From NCBI GenBank assembly GCA_946482655.1, contig CAMLSA010000018.1, forward strand, positions 1 through 42,291: a stretch of DNA of 42,291 bases. The letters are read 5' to 3'. Position 1 is the stretch's first letter. Every line of letters starts with the position of its first letter. Below, piece after piece: positions 19,495 through 27,219 of this stretch. This DNA is from an uncultured Sphingomonas sp. (GTDB lineage Bacteria; Pseudomonadota; Alphaproteobacteria; Sphingomonadales; Sphingomonadaceae). The translations under genes were made by a program, and so were the position numbers. The notes below the pieces were generated by a model. It was not told the DNA's origin, searched no databases, and saw nothing but the letters and a program-made list of their open reading frames with translations.

Positions 19495-20307
19495 TCAGAG
19501 CGTGGCGGACTTGATCTTCTCGGCCGCGAGCGCATAGCGGCTCGAGATCGGCTGGAAGACGTCGCCGGCCAGCTTGAGCCAGGCTTCGCTAAGCTTGGAG
19601 GCCTCGGCGACCGCGCTGTCGAACGACGACTTGGCGTAGTCGCTCTGGATCTGGAACATCTCGGTCGGAGTCTTGACCGCGGCGAGGCTCTTCATCGTCG
19701 CCGAGGCGGTTTCGAAACTCTTCTTGCCATAGTCGGCGATTTCCTGGCCGAGCGCTTCGGCACCCTTGGCAGCGGTCTTCGCCGAGGCGGCGAGCGCTTC
19801 CATGTTGCCCTTGGTGAACTCGGTCAGCTCTTCGCCGGCCTTAGCGGTCTTCTCGAACGCGGCCTTGGTACGGTCGTTAAAATCAGCGATCATCAGTTTA
19901 ACCTTTTCAGCAGCAGCCTGGGGCGTGGGTGGAACGGGGTTGGCCATGACGGTTGTTCCCTTGAATTCCGGCGATGACGCTGCCGGAGCGTTGGTAGCCG
20001 CCGACACCTCAACCTTGGCGGCCGGCTGCGAAGCGGGTTCGATCACCGGCGGAGCTTCCGGAACTGCGGCCTTGGCCGGCTCTGGTGCCGCGACGGGCAG
20101 CGGCTTCGATTCCAACGCCGCTGGCGACGCGGAGGCGGTGACCGGCGCGGGCCTGACGGCAATGGGCTCCGGCGCGGGTTTTGCACCCGCCGGCACCGGC
20201 TTCGGCGTTTCGACCTTCGCCTTGACCACCTTGGGCTCGGCAACCGTCTTCTCCGTCGCCTTCACGGGAGCAGCCGGCTTATCCTTGCCTGAAATCTTTT
20301 CCGCCAT
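19495..20307 (-). CDS. Phasin family protein with Ala/Pro-rich N-terminal half
   Basis: 270 residues. The C-terminal 120 residues are a helical phasin domain (KLMIADFNDRTKAAFEKTAKAGEEL to PISSRYALAAEKI), which coats polyhydroxyalkanoate granules. The N-terminal 140 residues are low-complexity, rich in A, P, K and E, like PhaF/PhaI-type nucleoid tails, though without repeated KPAA units. ATG at 20307 follows a promoter with operator-like repeats. phaC lies 200 nt upstream on the same strand but the phasin has its own promoter. Confidence 0.9.
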   Translation of the reverse strand: MAEKISGKDKPAAPVKATEKTVAEPKVVKAKVETPKPVPAGAKPAPEPIAVRPAPVTASASPAALESKPLPVAAPEPAKAAVPEAPPVIEPASQPAAKVEVSAATNAPAASSPEFKGTTVMANPVPPTPQAAAEKVKLMIADFNDRTKAAFEKTAKAGEELTEFTKGNMEALAASAKTAAKGAEALGQEIADYGKKSFETASATMKSLAAVKTPTEMFQIQSDYAKSSFDSAVAEASKLSEAWLKLAGDVFQPISSRYALAAEKIKSATL

Positions 20308-20330
20308 CGAATCGACGTCCACTTTTGATG

Positions 20331-20387
20331 TTGCGACGCACAATACCCGGAATCTGAGCAAATGCAAGACAAAATTGTGCGGCGCAA
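20331..20387 (-). promoter_or_regulatory. Phasin promoter with paired operator-like repeats
   Basis: On the minus strand TTGCAT (20362-20367), a 16-nt spacer and TATTGT (20340-20345) form a sigma-70-like promoter, with the start near 20333. Two 13-bp elements, TTGTGCGTCGCAA (minus, 20331-20343) and TTGCGCCGCACAA (minus, 20375-20387), flank it. They are inverted copies with one mismatch, and each is a near-palindrome. The proximal one overlaps the -10 box, as expected for repression, plausibly by a PhaR-type regulator encoded elsewhere. Confidence 0.6.
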
Positions 20388-20508
20388 CATAAATGTAACG
20401 GAGAGGCAATTATCGGCAGAAATCCCCACCTCGCCCCAGGCAACGAAAACAGCGCGAAGAGAAAATAGTTCCCGAAAGAGAAAATTTCTTTGCGGCTGCA
20501 CCGCGCGT

Positions 20509-22275
20509 TCAGCGCATGCGCACGTAACGCCCCGGCGCGTCCTCTATCCCCGGGAGCGATCCCTCGCCGGGGATGCGCGCGCCCTTCGCCGGGACGGTCT
20601 TGCCGCCCAGGCCGTCGACCCAGGCGCGCCAATCGGGCCACCAGCTCCCCTTGGTCTCCTTCGCGACGGCTTCGAACGCCTCAAGCGTCTCGGCTGGCGT
20701 GTCGCTGGTCCAATATTGATATTTGGCGGCCTCGGGCGGGTTGATCACCCCCGCGATATGCCCCGATCCGGCAAGCACGAAGCGGACCGGGCCCGACAGA
20801 TGCTCGGTCAGCTTCCACACGCTCCGGCACGGCGCGATATGATCCTCGCGACCCGCCTGGATATAGGCAGGCGTCTCGATGCGGCGCAGATCGATCGGCA
20901 CTCCGTCAATCGAGAGAGTACCGGGCTCGACCAGCTTGTTGTGCCGATAGAGATCCCGCAGATAGGCATGGTGCCATTTGGCCGGCAGGTTGGTGGTGTC
21001 GCCGTTCCAGTAGAGCAGGTCGAAAGCGGGATACTCCTCACCGAGCAGATAATTCTGGACGACGTAATTCCAGATCAGGTCGCGCCCGCGCAGCAGGTTG
21101 AAGGTCAGCGCCATGTAGCGCCCGTCGAGCACGCCGGATCCCTGGGTCAACGAGTCGACCAACTTGATCTGCTCGTCGTCCACGAACAGGTTGAGGTCGC
21201 CGGCCTCGGTGAAATCGACCTGGGCGGTGAAGAAGGTGGCGCTCCTCACCTTTGCCGCCTCCCCTCTCGCGGCCAGATAGGCGAGGGTCATCGCCAGAGC
21301 GGTGCCGGCGACGCAATAGCCGATGCTGTGGACCTGCTCGACACCGAGAAGCTCGCGCACCGTATCGATCGCGTCGACCTGGCCGCGCACGACATAGTCG
21401 TCCATCGTCACATCCGCGATGCTCTCGTCGGCCGATTTCCACGATACGACGAACACGGTCAGCCCCTGTCCCACGGCCCAGCGAATGAAGCTGTTCCCGG
21501 GGTTGAGATCGAGGATGTAGAAGCGGTTGATCCATGGCGGGAAGATCACCAGCGGCGTCTCGAGCACCTCGCCGGTGGCAGGGCGGTACTGGATGAGCTG
21601 GTAGAGCGGCGTCTCGTGGATCACTTTGCCCGGCGTCGCGGCGATGTTGACGCCCAACTCGAATGCGTCTGGATCGCTGTGGGTGAGCTGCCCCTTGCTG
21701 ATGTCGGCGAGCATATGCTCGAGCCCGTGAAGCAGATTCTCGCCGCGCGTCTCGAATATCCGCTCGAGCACGATCGGATTGGTGAGGGGGAAATTGGATG
21801 GCGACATCGCGTCGGCGACGGTGCGAACCGCGAATTTGAGCTTCTCACGCTGCTTCGCCTCGATACCCTCCAGCGCGTCGACCCCCTTGAACCAGGCGTC
21901 GCACAGCAGCAGATAGGCGTCGGCGATGATCCCGAAGATCGGCGTCTCGCGCCATTGCGCCGCCTTGAAGCGGCGGTCGCGCGCCGCCTCGGCCCCCGGC
22001 TCACCTTCGACGAGCTGACCGAATAGGCCGAGGCTCGCCTTGATGAGCTCGCCATGCTGGCCGGCGAGCTTTTCGGGATCGGCGAAGATAGGCGACGGAA
22101 GGCTGGGTAGCGCCAGTTCCGCGGGGACGGCCGCCATCGTCGCGGCGACATGCTCCATCAGCATCTGCTGTGCCTGGCCGATCACGCCAGTCCAGTGCTG
22201 GATCTGGGCAAGCGACGGCATGTCCACCGCGGCGCCATCTCCCGGTCCGCTCCAGTCGTCGCCGATCTCAGCCAT
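20509..22275 (-). CDS. phaC: Class I poly(3-hydroxyalkanoate) synthase
   Basis: 588 residues, class I size. It polymerises hydroxyacyl-CoA into PHA at the granule surface. The lipase-like box with nucleophile Cys is SIGYCVAGTALAM near residue 313; the catalytic Asp lies in AGREDHIAP and the His in GSGHIAGVINPP. The N-terminal PhaC domain includes FFPPWINRFYILDLNPGNS-like residues around 250. ATG at 22275 has GGAG 7 nt upstream; a second possible start adds five residues. Divergent from the aminotransferase at 22403. No phaA/phaB nearby. Confidence 0.95.
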   Translation of the reverse strand: MAEIGDDWSGPGDGAAVDMPSLAQIQHWTGVIGQAQQMLMEHVAATMAAVPAELALPSLPSPIFADPEKLAGQHGELIKASLGLFGQLVEGEPGAEAARDRRFKAAQWRETPIFGIIADAYLLLCDAWFKGVDALEGIEAKQREKLKFAVRTVADAMSPSNFPLTNPIVLERIFETRGENLLHGLEHMLADISKGQLTHSDPDAFELGVNIAATPGKVIHETPLYQLIQYRPATGEVLETPLVIFPPWINRFYILDLNPGNSFIRWAVGQGLTVFVVSWKSADESIADVTMDDYVVRGQVDAIDTVRELLGVEQVHSIGYCVAGTALAMTLAYLAARGEAAKVRSATFFTAQVDFTEAGDLNLFVDDEQIKLVDSLTQGSGVLDGRYMALTFNLLRGRDLIWNYVVQNYLLGEEYPAFDLLYWNGDTTNLPAKWHHAYLRDLYRHNKLVEPGTLSIDGVPIDLRRIETPAYIQAGREDHIAPCRSVWKLTEHLSGPVRFVLAGSGHIAGVINPPEAAKYQYWTSDTPAETLEAFEAVAKETKGSWWPDWRAWVDGLGGKTVPAKGARIPGEGSLPGIEDAPGRYVRMR

Positions 22276-22402
22276 AGAAAGCTCCACCAAAAGCTTTTTT
22301 CACGACGCGCCTGCAATCGGCGCGGAGAATCTGTATAGGTCGCCACGGCGAACATGGGCGATCGGCCCCGGCTCGCCAAGTCCGAAACCCGAAGGAAAGA
22401 CA

Positions 22403-23611
22403 ATGTCCGAGGAATTCTACCGCATCAAACGCCTGCCGCCTTACGTCATCGCTGAAGTGAACGCGATGCGGGCAGCGGCGCGAGCGCGGGGCGAGGACAT
22501 CATCGACCTGGGCATGGGCAATCCCGATCTCCCGCCGCCGCCGCATGTCATCGACAAACTCTGCGAGGTCGCGCGCAAGCCCGATGCCCACGGCTATTCG
22601 GCATCGAAGGGCATCGCGGGTCTGCGCAAAGCGCAGGCCGGCTATTATCAGCGCCGCTTCGGAGTCGATCTCGATCCCGACAGCGAGGTCGTCGTGACGC
22701 TCGGCTCCAAGGAGGGCCTCGCCAATCTGGCGCAGGCGATCACCGCCCCCGGCGACGTCGTGCTGGCCCCCAATCCGAGCTACCCGATCCACACTTTCGG
22801 CTTCATCATCGCCGGCGCGACGATCCGTTCGGTGCCGACCACGCCGGACGAGCGCTATTGGGAAGCGCTCGAACGGGCGATGAAATTCACTGTGCCCAAG
22901 CCTTCGGTGCTGGTTGTCGGCTATCCGTCGAACCCCACCGCCGAAGTGGTCGACCTCGCCTTCTACGAGCGGCTGGTCGCCTGGGCGAAGGAGCACAAGG
23001 TCTGGGTGCTGTCCGATCTCGCTTATTCCGAGCTCTATTATGACGGCAAGCCGACGCCGTCGATCCTCCAGGTGCCCGGAGCCAAGGATGTCGCGGTTGA
23101 ATTCACCTCGATGTCGAAGACCTACAGCATGGCCGGCTGGCGGATGGGCTTCGCGGTGGGCAACAAGCGGCTCATAGAGGCGCTCACCCGGGTCAAATCC
23201 TATCTGGATTACGGCGCCTTCACGCCGGTCCAGGCGGCGGCGGTCGCGGCGATCAACGGACCGCAGGACATCGTCGAGCGGAATCGCGAACTTTACAAGA
23301 AGCGCCGCGACGTGCTGGTCGAGAGCTTCGGCCGCGCCGGCTGGGACATTCCGGCCTCGCGCGCGTCGATGTTCTGCTGGGCGCCGCTGCCGCCGGCGGT
23401 GGCGCATCTCGGCAGCCTGGAATTCTCCAAGCAGCTGCTGACCCACGCCGGCGTCGCGGTCGCCCCGGGCGTCGGCTATGGCGAGGACGGCGAGGGCTTC
23501 GTCCGCATCGCGATGGTCGAGAACGAGCAGCGCATCCGCCAGGCAGCGCGCAACGTCAAGCGCTACCTCCAGTCGATGGGGGTAAATGTCGGTTCGCAAA
23601 CCGCTAGCTGA
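22403..23611 (+). CDS. Aminotransferase class I/II, AlaC/LL-diaminopimelate type
   Basis: 402 residues. PLP lysine is K239 in SMSKTYSMAGWRMGF; DLGMGNPDLPPPPHV near residue 36 and YPSNPTAEVV near 175 match the family. Closest to the AlaC alanine aminotransferases, which make alanine from pyruvate and glutamate, and often annotated as LL-diaminopimelate aminotransferase. ATG at 22403 with GAAGGAAAG upstream; the open frame from 22040 runs through the divergent phaC leader and is not real. Followed by a strong hairpin. Confidence 0.9.
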   Translation: MSEEFYRIKRLPPYVIAEVNAMRAAARARGEDIIDLGMGNPDLPPPPHVIDKLCEVARKPDAHGYSASKGIAGLRKAQAGYYQRRFGVDLDPDSEVVVTLGSKEGLANLAQAITAPGDVVLAPNPSYPIHTFGFIIAGATIRSVPTTPDERYWEALERAMKFTVPKPSVLVVGYPSNPTAEVVDLAFYERLVAWAKEHKVWVLSDLAYSELYYDGKPTPSILQVPGAKDVAVEFTSMSKTYSMAGWRMGFAVGNKRLIEALTRVKSYLDYGAFTPVQAAAVAAINGPQDIVERNRELYKKRRDVLVESFGRAGWDIPASRASMFCWAPLPPAVAHLGSLEFSKQLLTHAGVAVAPGVGYGEDGEGFVRIAMVENEQRIRQAARNVKRYLQSMGVNVGSQTAS

Positions 23612-23614
23612 AAG

Positions 23615-23650
23615 CCGGGGAGGGAGGCGGATCGACGCCTCCCTCCCCGG
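23615..23650 (+). terminator. Strong hairpin after the aminotransferase gene
   Basis: Perfect 14-bp inverted repeat CCGGGGAGGGAGGC/GCCTCCCTCCCCGG with an 8-nt loop, 3 nt after the stop. It lacks a T-tract (TCCAAAGG follows), so it may work as an mRNA stabiliser or Rho-assisted end. Confidence 0.7.
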
Positions 23651-23703
23651 TCCAAAGGATGTCGCGTCGGACATCGCGGGGCGGCCAAGGGGGGAGAAAC
23701 GCA

Positions 23704-24165
23704 ATGATGTCGGCCATGCCGTTCGCCGCGGATGGGATAGCTCACACGATCCAGATCGCGCTGGCTCCGTCCTTCCTGCTGACCGCGATCGGGGCCATTC
23801 TCGCGTTGCTGACGAACAGGCTGGGGCGGGTGGTCGATCGCTCGCGCTGGATCGAGGCGAACTATGCCCCTAAGGGCGATCCGCGCCATGATTACCAGGT
23901 CGATCAATTGCTGTTGATCGATCTGCGGATGAGATATGCCAATCGCGCGCTGGTTCTTTGCACGCTCAGCGCCATGCTGATTTGTATCGTGATCGCGGGT
24001 TTGTTCTCGGCCGCGCTCTTCAACCTCGGGCTTGGTCAGCTGATGGCGATGTCCTTCATCGTGGCAATGCTGCTGCTGATCATCGGACTGGTCTATTTTC
24101 TCTACGAGGTCCGCATCGCAGTCCACGCCACCCGGATCCAGGACGAACTGCTCGAGCGCGACTGA
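23704..24165 (+). CDS. DUF2721 family membrane protein
   Basis: 153 residues with three membrane segments: about 12-32 (IALAPSFLLTAIGAILALL), 85-108 and 115-138. The loop VDRSRWIEANY after the first segment, where VDR and nearby Arg are family-conserved, and YANRALVLCTLSAMLICIVI support DUF2721. Function unknown. ATG at 23704 follows GGGGAGAAACGC. The stop overlaps the start of the next gene (TGATG). Confidence 0.8.
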   Translation: MMSAMPFAADGIAHTIQIALAPSFLLTAIGAILALLTNRLGRVVDRSRWIEANYAPKGDPRHDYQVDQLLLIDLRMRYANRALVLCTLSAMLICIVIAGLFSAALFNLGLGQLMAMSFIVAMLLLIIGLVYFLYEVRIAVHATRIQDELLERD

Positions 24166-24560
24166 TGCGGGAGCGAAGCGCGCTGCAGGCGGTGGTGGCG
24201 GTCGCCTGCCTCGCTCCGATCCTGACCGGTCTCGAAGGAGTGCTGCGTGGCGCCGCGATGTTCAGGCTCACCGCCGTCACGGCCGATCTCGACAGCCATT
24301 ATCGGTATCTCTCGGGCATCTTCCTGATGCTCGGCCTCGCCTTCGCCTCTACGATCCCCGAGATCGAACGCAAGGGCGCCCGATTCCGCCTGCTCGGCGC
24401 AATGGTGGTCACGGGTGGCCTTGCCCGCGCGCTGAGCTGGGGGGCGGTCGGAGCACCGAGCCTTGGTCATCGGCTCGGACTCGGCATGGAGCTGCTGGTG
24501 GTGCCGCTGCTGATGCTCTGGCAGGCGCGGGTGGCGAGATTGGCCCTCGCCCATAAATGA
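24165..24560 (+). CDS. DUF4345-like small membrane protein
   Basis: 131 residues with four predicted membrane segments. The pattern of LTGLEGVLRGAAMF, DSHYRYLSGIFLMLGLAFAS and a long GLARALSWGAVGAP stretch resembles DUF4345 (also near the DoxX-like group). Function unknown. The ATG overlaps the stop of the DUF2721 gene, so the two are translationally coupled and probably act together in the membrane. Confidence 0.75.
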   Translation: MRERSALQAVVAVACLAPILTGLEGVLRGAAMFRLTAVTADLDSHYRYLSGIFLMLGLAFASTIPEIERKGARFRLLGAMVVTGGLARALSWGAVGAPSLGHRLGLGMELLVVPLLMLWQARVARLALAHK

Positions 24561-24562
24561 AA

Positions 24563-24592
24563 GGGTTGCCGAGACCGGGGCCTCGGCAACCC
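24563..24592. terminator. Bidirectional terminator
   Basis: 11-bp stem GGGTTGCCGAG/CTCGGCAACCC with an 8-nt loop, 2 nt after the DUF4345 stop. On the minus strand it is followed by TTTCATTT, so it can also end the short minus-strand gene at 24641-24697. Confidence 0.8.
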
Positions 24593-24640
24593 TAAACATG
24601 GTCAGCGGCCGGAGTGCCGGCCCGGAGAACTCATGGCGCG

Positions 24641-24697
24641 TTAGACGCGCGCCCTCCGAACGGACAGAACCGACCTCCATGCTGAACCATGAGACAT
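24641..24697 (-). CDS. Candidate 18-codon gene with an extended Shine-Dalgarno sequence
   Basis: Codes for 18 residues, MSHGSAWRSVLSVRRARV, basic and with one Trp. Its ATG is preceded by 15 nt on the minus strand (24699-24713) fully complementary to the 3' end of alphaproteobacterial 16S rRNA, GGATCACCTCCTTTC on the plus strand, with AGGAGG seven nt from the ATG. A small hairpin GGCCGG/CCGGCC (24607-24622) and the terminator at 24563-24592 follow. So it looks like a complete, highly translated monocistronic unit. I do not recognise the peptide. It could also be a leader peptide or an RNA that titrates ribosomes. Confidence 0.6.
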   Translation of the reverse strand: MSHGSAWRSVLSVRRARV

Positions 24698-24777
24698 CGG
24701 ATCACCTCCTTTCGCAATGTTGCCGAGGCCCGCAGCATGAGTCATTGCTGCGCCGCGAACAAGGCTTGTATTGAAAA

Positions 24778-25320
24778 TTATTTTCGGCAATCCTCAATGG
24801 CTCGTGCCGGCTCGGCCCAGGCCGGAATCGCCATGCTCGGCAGCCCGGGCGACGCCACCGCGATCCGCCCGCGGCTGAACACCATCTCATCGAGAAACGC
24901 GTCGGTCGCGTTCAGGATGACCCCGCTCATCGCCGCGCCGCCATGGTCGATGTGGCCGGCGGGAAAGCGCGCCGTCCGCGTCGAGGTGGTGATAGCAAGC
25001 TCGGTGGCGCTTCCCGCCCGCATGATCGTCACCCGCCGCGCCGCCTTGTCGCACTGCACTACGAATTGCGCCGCCCGCGGCTCGCCGTACCGGGCCGCGG
25101 ATATCGCCGCGCCGGGAACATAGTGCCAGCTGCCCGGCATGAGCGGCCAATCACGCCAATCCCCGCTCAACACCGGCGCGGGCGGCGGCGCAGGCGGCGG
25201 CGGTGCCATAGGAAGAGGAGGAGGAGGAGGGGCGGGCGTACAGGCGCTGAATGCCAGCGGCAGCAGCAACAGCGCGAGCTGCCTCAAGTCGATCGATCGG
25301 AATGCCATCAATTCGTCCAT
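24778..25320 (-). CDS. Proline-rich lipoprotein, paralogous to the gene upstream
   Basis: 180 residues. A signal with lipobox FSAC ends near residue 27; a P-rich linker (TPAPPPPPLP and more) follows, then a domain of about 125 residues with GDWRDWPLMPGSWHY, a Cys in FVVQCDKAARRVTIMRAG, and a final Cys in AIEDCRK, probably a disulfide. The domain layout matches the gene at 25357. Common in sphingomonads as an unnamed protein. The ATG at 25320 has GGGG about 8 nt upstream; a second ATG at 25308 is possible. Last gene of a three-gene operon. Confidence 0.75.
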   Translation of the reverse strand: MDELMAFRSIDLRQLALLLLPLAFSACTPAPPPPPLPMAPPPPAPPPAPVLSGDWRDWPLMPGSWHYVPGAAISAARYGEPRAAQFVVQCDKAARRVTIMRAGSATELAITTSTRTARFPAGHIDHGGAAMSGVILNATDAFLDEMVFSRGRIAVASPGLPSMAIPAWAEPARAIEDCRK

Positions 25321-25356
25321 GGCGGATCCCCACCGCGATGAAAACCCCCGAACGGC

Positions 25357-26046
25357 TCAGGCGCGACGGCGGCAGGCCCGGATCAGACGAACCACGCCGG
25401 AATCGACGGGCACGATGGTTTTGCGATCGGCGTGCAGCCGGACCTCCATCGGCATCTTCCCGTCGAACGCGTCGAAAAAGGGATGCCCCGCCGGAAGCGT
25501 GGTGCTCATCGTCCCGCCCCCGTCCTTCGAATAGCCGGCGTCCATCATCAGCTTGACCTTGCCGACGGTGATCGACTGCTTGTCGAAACCGCCGGGCGAT
25601 CCCGTTCCCACGGCTATGAACTCGATCATGCGCGTCTGGGCGGTGCAGGCGAAGGCGAAGTCCCATTGGCCACCGCTCCGGGTGTAGATGGCACCAGGGC
25701 CGTCGGCCAGCCTCTCGACATAATACCAGCGGTTCGGCTGCCGCGCGTCGAGCGGCGGCTGCGCGGGGGCCGTATCGGCGCCTGGCGCGTCGACCGTGAT
25801 CGGCGGCTCCCGGGCGGCGTCGGGCAGTGCGGCGGGTTCGGCATCGGCATCGCCCGCCGCCGCCCCCGGCGGATCGGCTGCGACAGGCGGGGCGGCGGCC
25901 GGCTGCAGCAGGCGATCGACGATATGGAAGCCCAGCGCCGCCGCCGCCGTCACAAGCAAGACAAACGCGCGCAGGCGGCCCTTTCCCGAGCGCTTCCGGA
26001 CGATCAGCGTCGGCGGCGGATAGCCGAGAGGCGTTTCCATGTTCAC
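25357..26046 (-). CDS. Membrane-anchored protein with the same secreted domain
   Basis: 229 residues from a GTG at 26046 (ATG at 26040 also possible). A short basic cytoplasmic N-terminus (VRKRSGKGRLR) leads to one membrane segment (residues 27-45), a Pro/Ala/Asp-rich linker to about residue 100, and a domain with RWYYVERLADGPGA, QWDFAFACTAQTRMIEFI and a final IRACR. This matches the domain of the lipoprotein at 24778 in tryptophan, first and last cysteine positions. The GTG overlaps the stop of the tiny gene upstream (GTGA). Function unknown. Confidence 0.75.
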   Translation of the reverse strand: MNMETPLGYPPPTLIVRKRSGKGRLRAFVLLVTAAAALGFHIVDRLLQPAAAPPVAADPPGAAAGDADAEPAALPDAAREPPITVDAPGADTAPAQPPLDARQPNRWYYVERLADGPGAIYTRSGGQWDFAFACTAQTRMIEFIAVGTGSPGGFDKQSITVGKVKLMMDAGYSKDGGGTMSTTLPAGHPFFDAFDGKMPMEVRLHADRKTIVPVDSGVVRLIRACRRRA

Positions 26047-26213
26047 GGTGCATCCACCGCCGCCGGGTCGATCTTGACGGCCTTCGGCATGGCATCTTCG
26101 GTGGCCCGCGGCGGCGCGGCGGCCGCGGGCGCGATCGACGACAAGTCACCCGATGACAACAAGAAGAGGGCAGCGCCGTGCCCCTGGCCCAGCCTGCCGA
26201 TGGATCCAGTCAT
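26043..26213 (-). CDS. Short coupled ORF at the head of the secreted-protein operon
   Basis: 56 residues, start MTGSIGRLGQ, then a weakly hydrophobic GAALFLLSS and an Ala/Pro-rich tail. GGGGTGGGACT precedes the ATG at 26213, and its stop overlaps the GTG of the next gene by the sequence GTGA. It has no family I know. It may be a real small protein or only a translational lead-in for the next gene. Confidence 0.5.
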   Translation of the reverse strand: MTGSIGRLGQGHGAALFLLSSGDLSSIAPAAAAPPRATEDAMPKAVKIDPAAVDAP

Positions 26214-26365
26214 AGTCCCACCCCGGTCCGCACGTCTTTTAACGCCGTCCTGACGTTACTTTGCGCGATAATCGGCGATGATAAAAGGCCTCAATCGTAA
26301 ACAACGTGCCGATTTTGGAGCGTTTGCTCTTGACTTGATCGCGGTCCGGGCGAGCATTTGGAGGA

Positions 26366-26517
26366 ATGAAACGCGATCTTCACCTCGATGCCCATATCGC
26401 CAAGGCCGCGCCCTTCGCGCGGCGAAGCGCGAGGAGACCCGCAGGAAAAGGCTCGAAACCACTATCGCGCAGCTCGAGGAGGGCAAGCGGCTCAACTGGA
26501 AATATGAGCGCTGTTGA
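26366..26517 (+). pseudogene. Remnant of a YdeI/DUF1801-like gene, internally deleted
   Basis: The 5' part starts at ATG 26366 (GGAGGA before it) and reads MKRDLHLDAHIAKAAPFAR, the usual opening of YdeI-type proteins. After a few bases the frame shifts to AKREETRRKRLETTIAQL and EEGKRLNWKY, the usual C-terminus of the same family. A normal member has about 190-200 residues, so some 140 residues in the middle are gone and the two ends no longer share a frame. The join lies near GCGCGGCGAAGCGC (about 26416-26430). Its TGA overlaps the TTG start of the extensin-like gene. Confidence 0.7.
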
Positions 26518-27161
26518 GCTGTGACGCCCGCGCGCCGATCGCCTGTCTGGCGCTGCTGTCGCTGACGGCCTGCATCCCGTCCGTGCAGGCGCCGGGTGGC
26601 GGATTTCGCCCGCCCGCCGAAAGCCCCGAGCGCTTCGCCCGGTGCGTGACGATGATGCGTGACGAGGGTTCGTGGGTCGAAGCGCTTCCCGACCGTAGCT
26701 TCGACAATGGCTGCTCGGCTACCTCCTCCGTCAAGCTGGTGGCGATCGGCATTCCCGTGACGAATCTCGGCGCGGTCAAATGCACGCTCGCCGCCCCCTT
26801 CGCCCGCTGGGTGCGCGATGACGTGCCGACATTGGCGATGCGCTGGCTGGGCGGCTTCGTCGTCAGGATCGAGAGCTACGGTTCGTTCGCCTGCCGGCCG
26901 GTCAACAACATGGCCGGCAACCGCCTGTCCGAGCATGGCCGCGCCGCCGCGATCGACATCGCCGCCTTCCGGCTGGGGGATGGCCGCCGGATCAGCGTGA
27001 AGGACGGCTGGAACAGCGACGATCCGCAAATTCGCGGCTTCCTGCGCGCGCTGCACAGGGCGGCGTGCGCGCGCTTCGGCGTGGTGCTGGGGCCCGACGC
27101 CAACGCGCTCCACCACGACCATTTCCATTTCGACATGGGCGGTCACGGCTATTGCCGGTGA
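26514..27161 (+). CDS. Extensin-like family protein
   Basis: 215 residues. The N-terminus is a signal with lipobox LTAC (residue 20). The domain has ten or so conserved cysteine and histidine positions: MMRDEGSWVEALPDRSF, CRPVNNMAGNRLSEHGRAAAIDIAAF and the C-terminal ALHHDHFHFDMG, a D-Ala-carboxypeptidase (VanY/M15)-like zinc site. Probably acts on the cell wall in the periplasm. The only start in frame is TTG at 26514, which overlaps the stop of the YdeI remnant, so translation may once have been coupled to that gene. Confidence 0.85.
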   Translation: MSCDARAPIACLALLSLTACIPSVQAPGGGFRPPAESPERFARCVTMMRDEGSWVEALPDRSFDNGCSATSSVKLVAIGIPVTNLGAVKCTLAAPFARWVRDDVPTLAMRWLGGFVVRIESYGSFACRPVNNMAGNRLSEHGRAAAIDIAAFRLGDGRRISVKDGWNSDDPQIRGFLRALHRAACARFGVVLGPDANALHHDHFHFDMGGHGYCR

Positions 27162-27219
27162 AAAATCCGCCCTTCCGCCCCTGTAATGTCTCTGAAAGCA
27201 TATTAACTGTAACAGTGAG

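Noticed and set aside
20362..22026. Plus-strand frame of 554 codons opposite phaC
   Set aside because: It mirrors phaC codons, has low-complexity Arg/Gly/His content and no motif.
22268..23704. Minus-strand frame of 478 codons opposite the aminotransferase
   Set aside because: Shadow of a clear PLP enzyme gene, Arg-rich, without a family signature.
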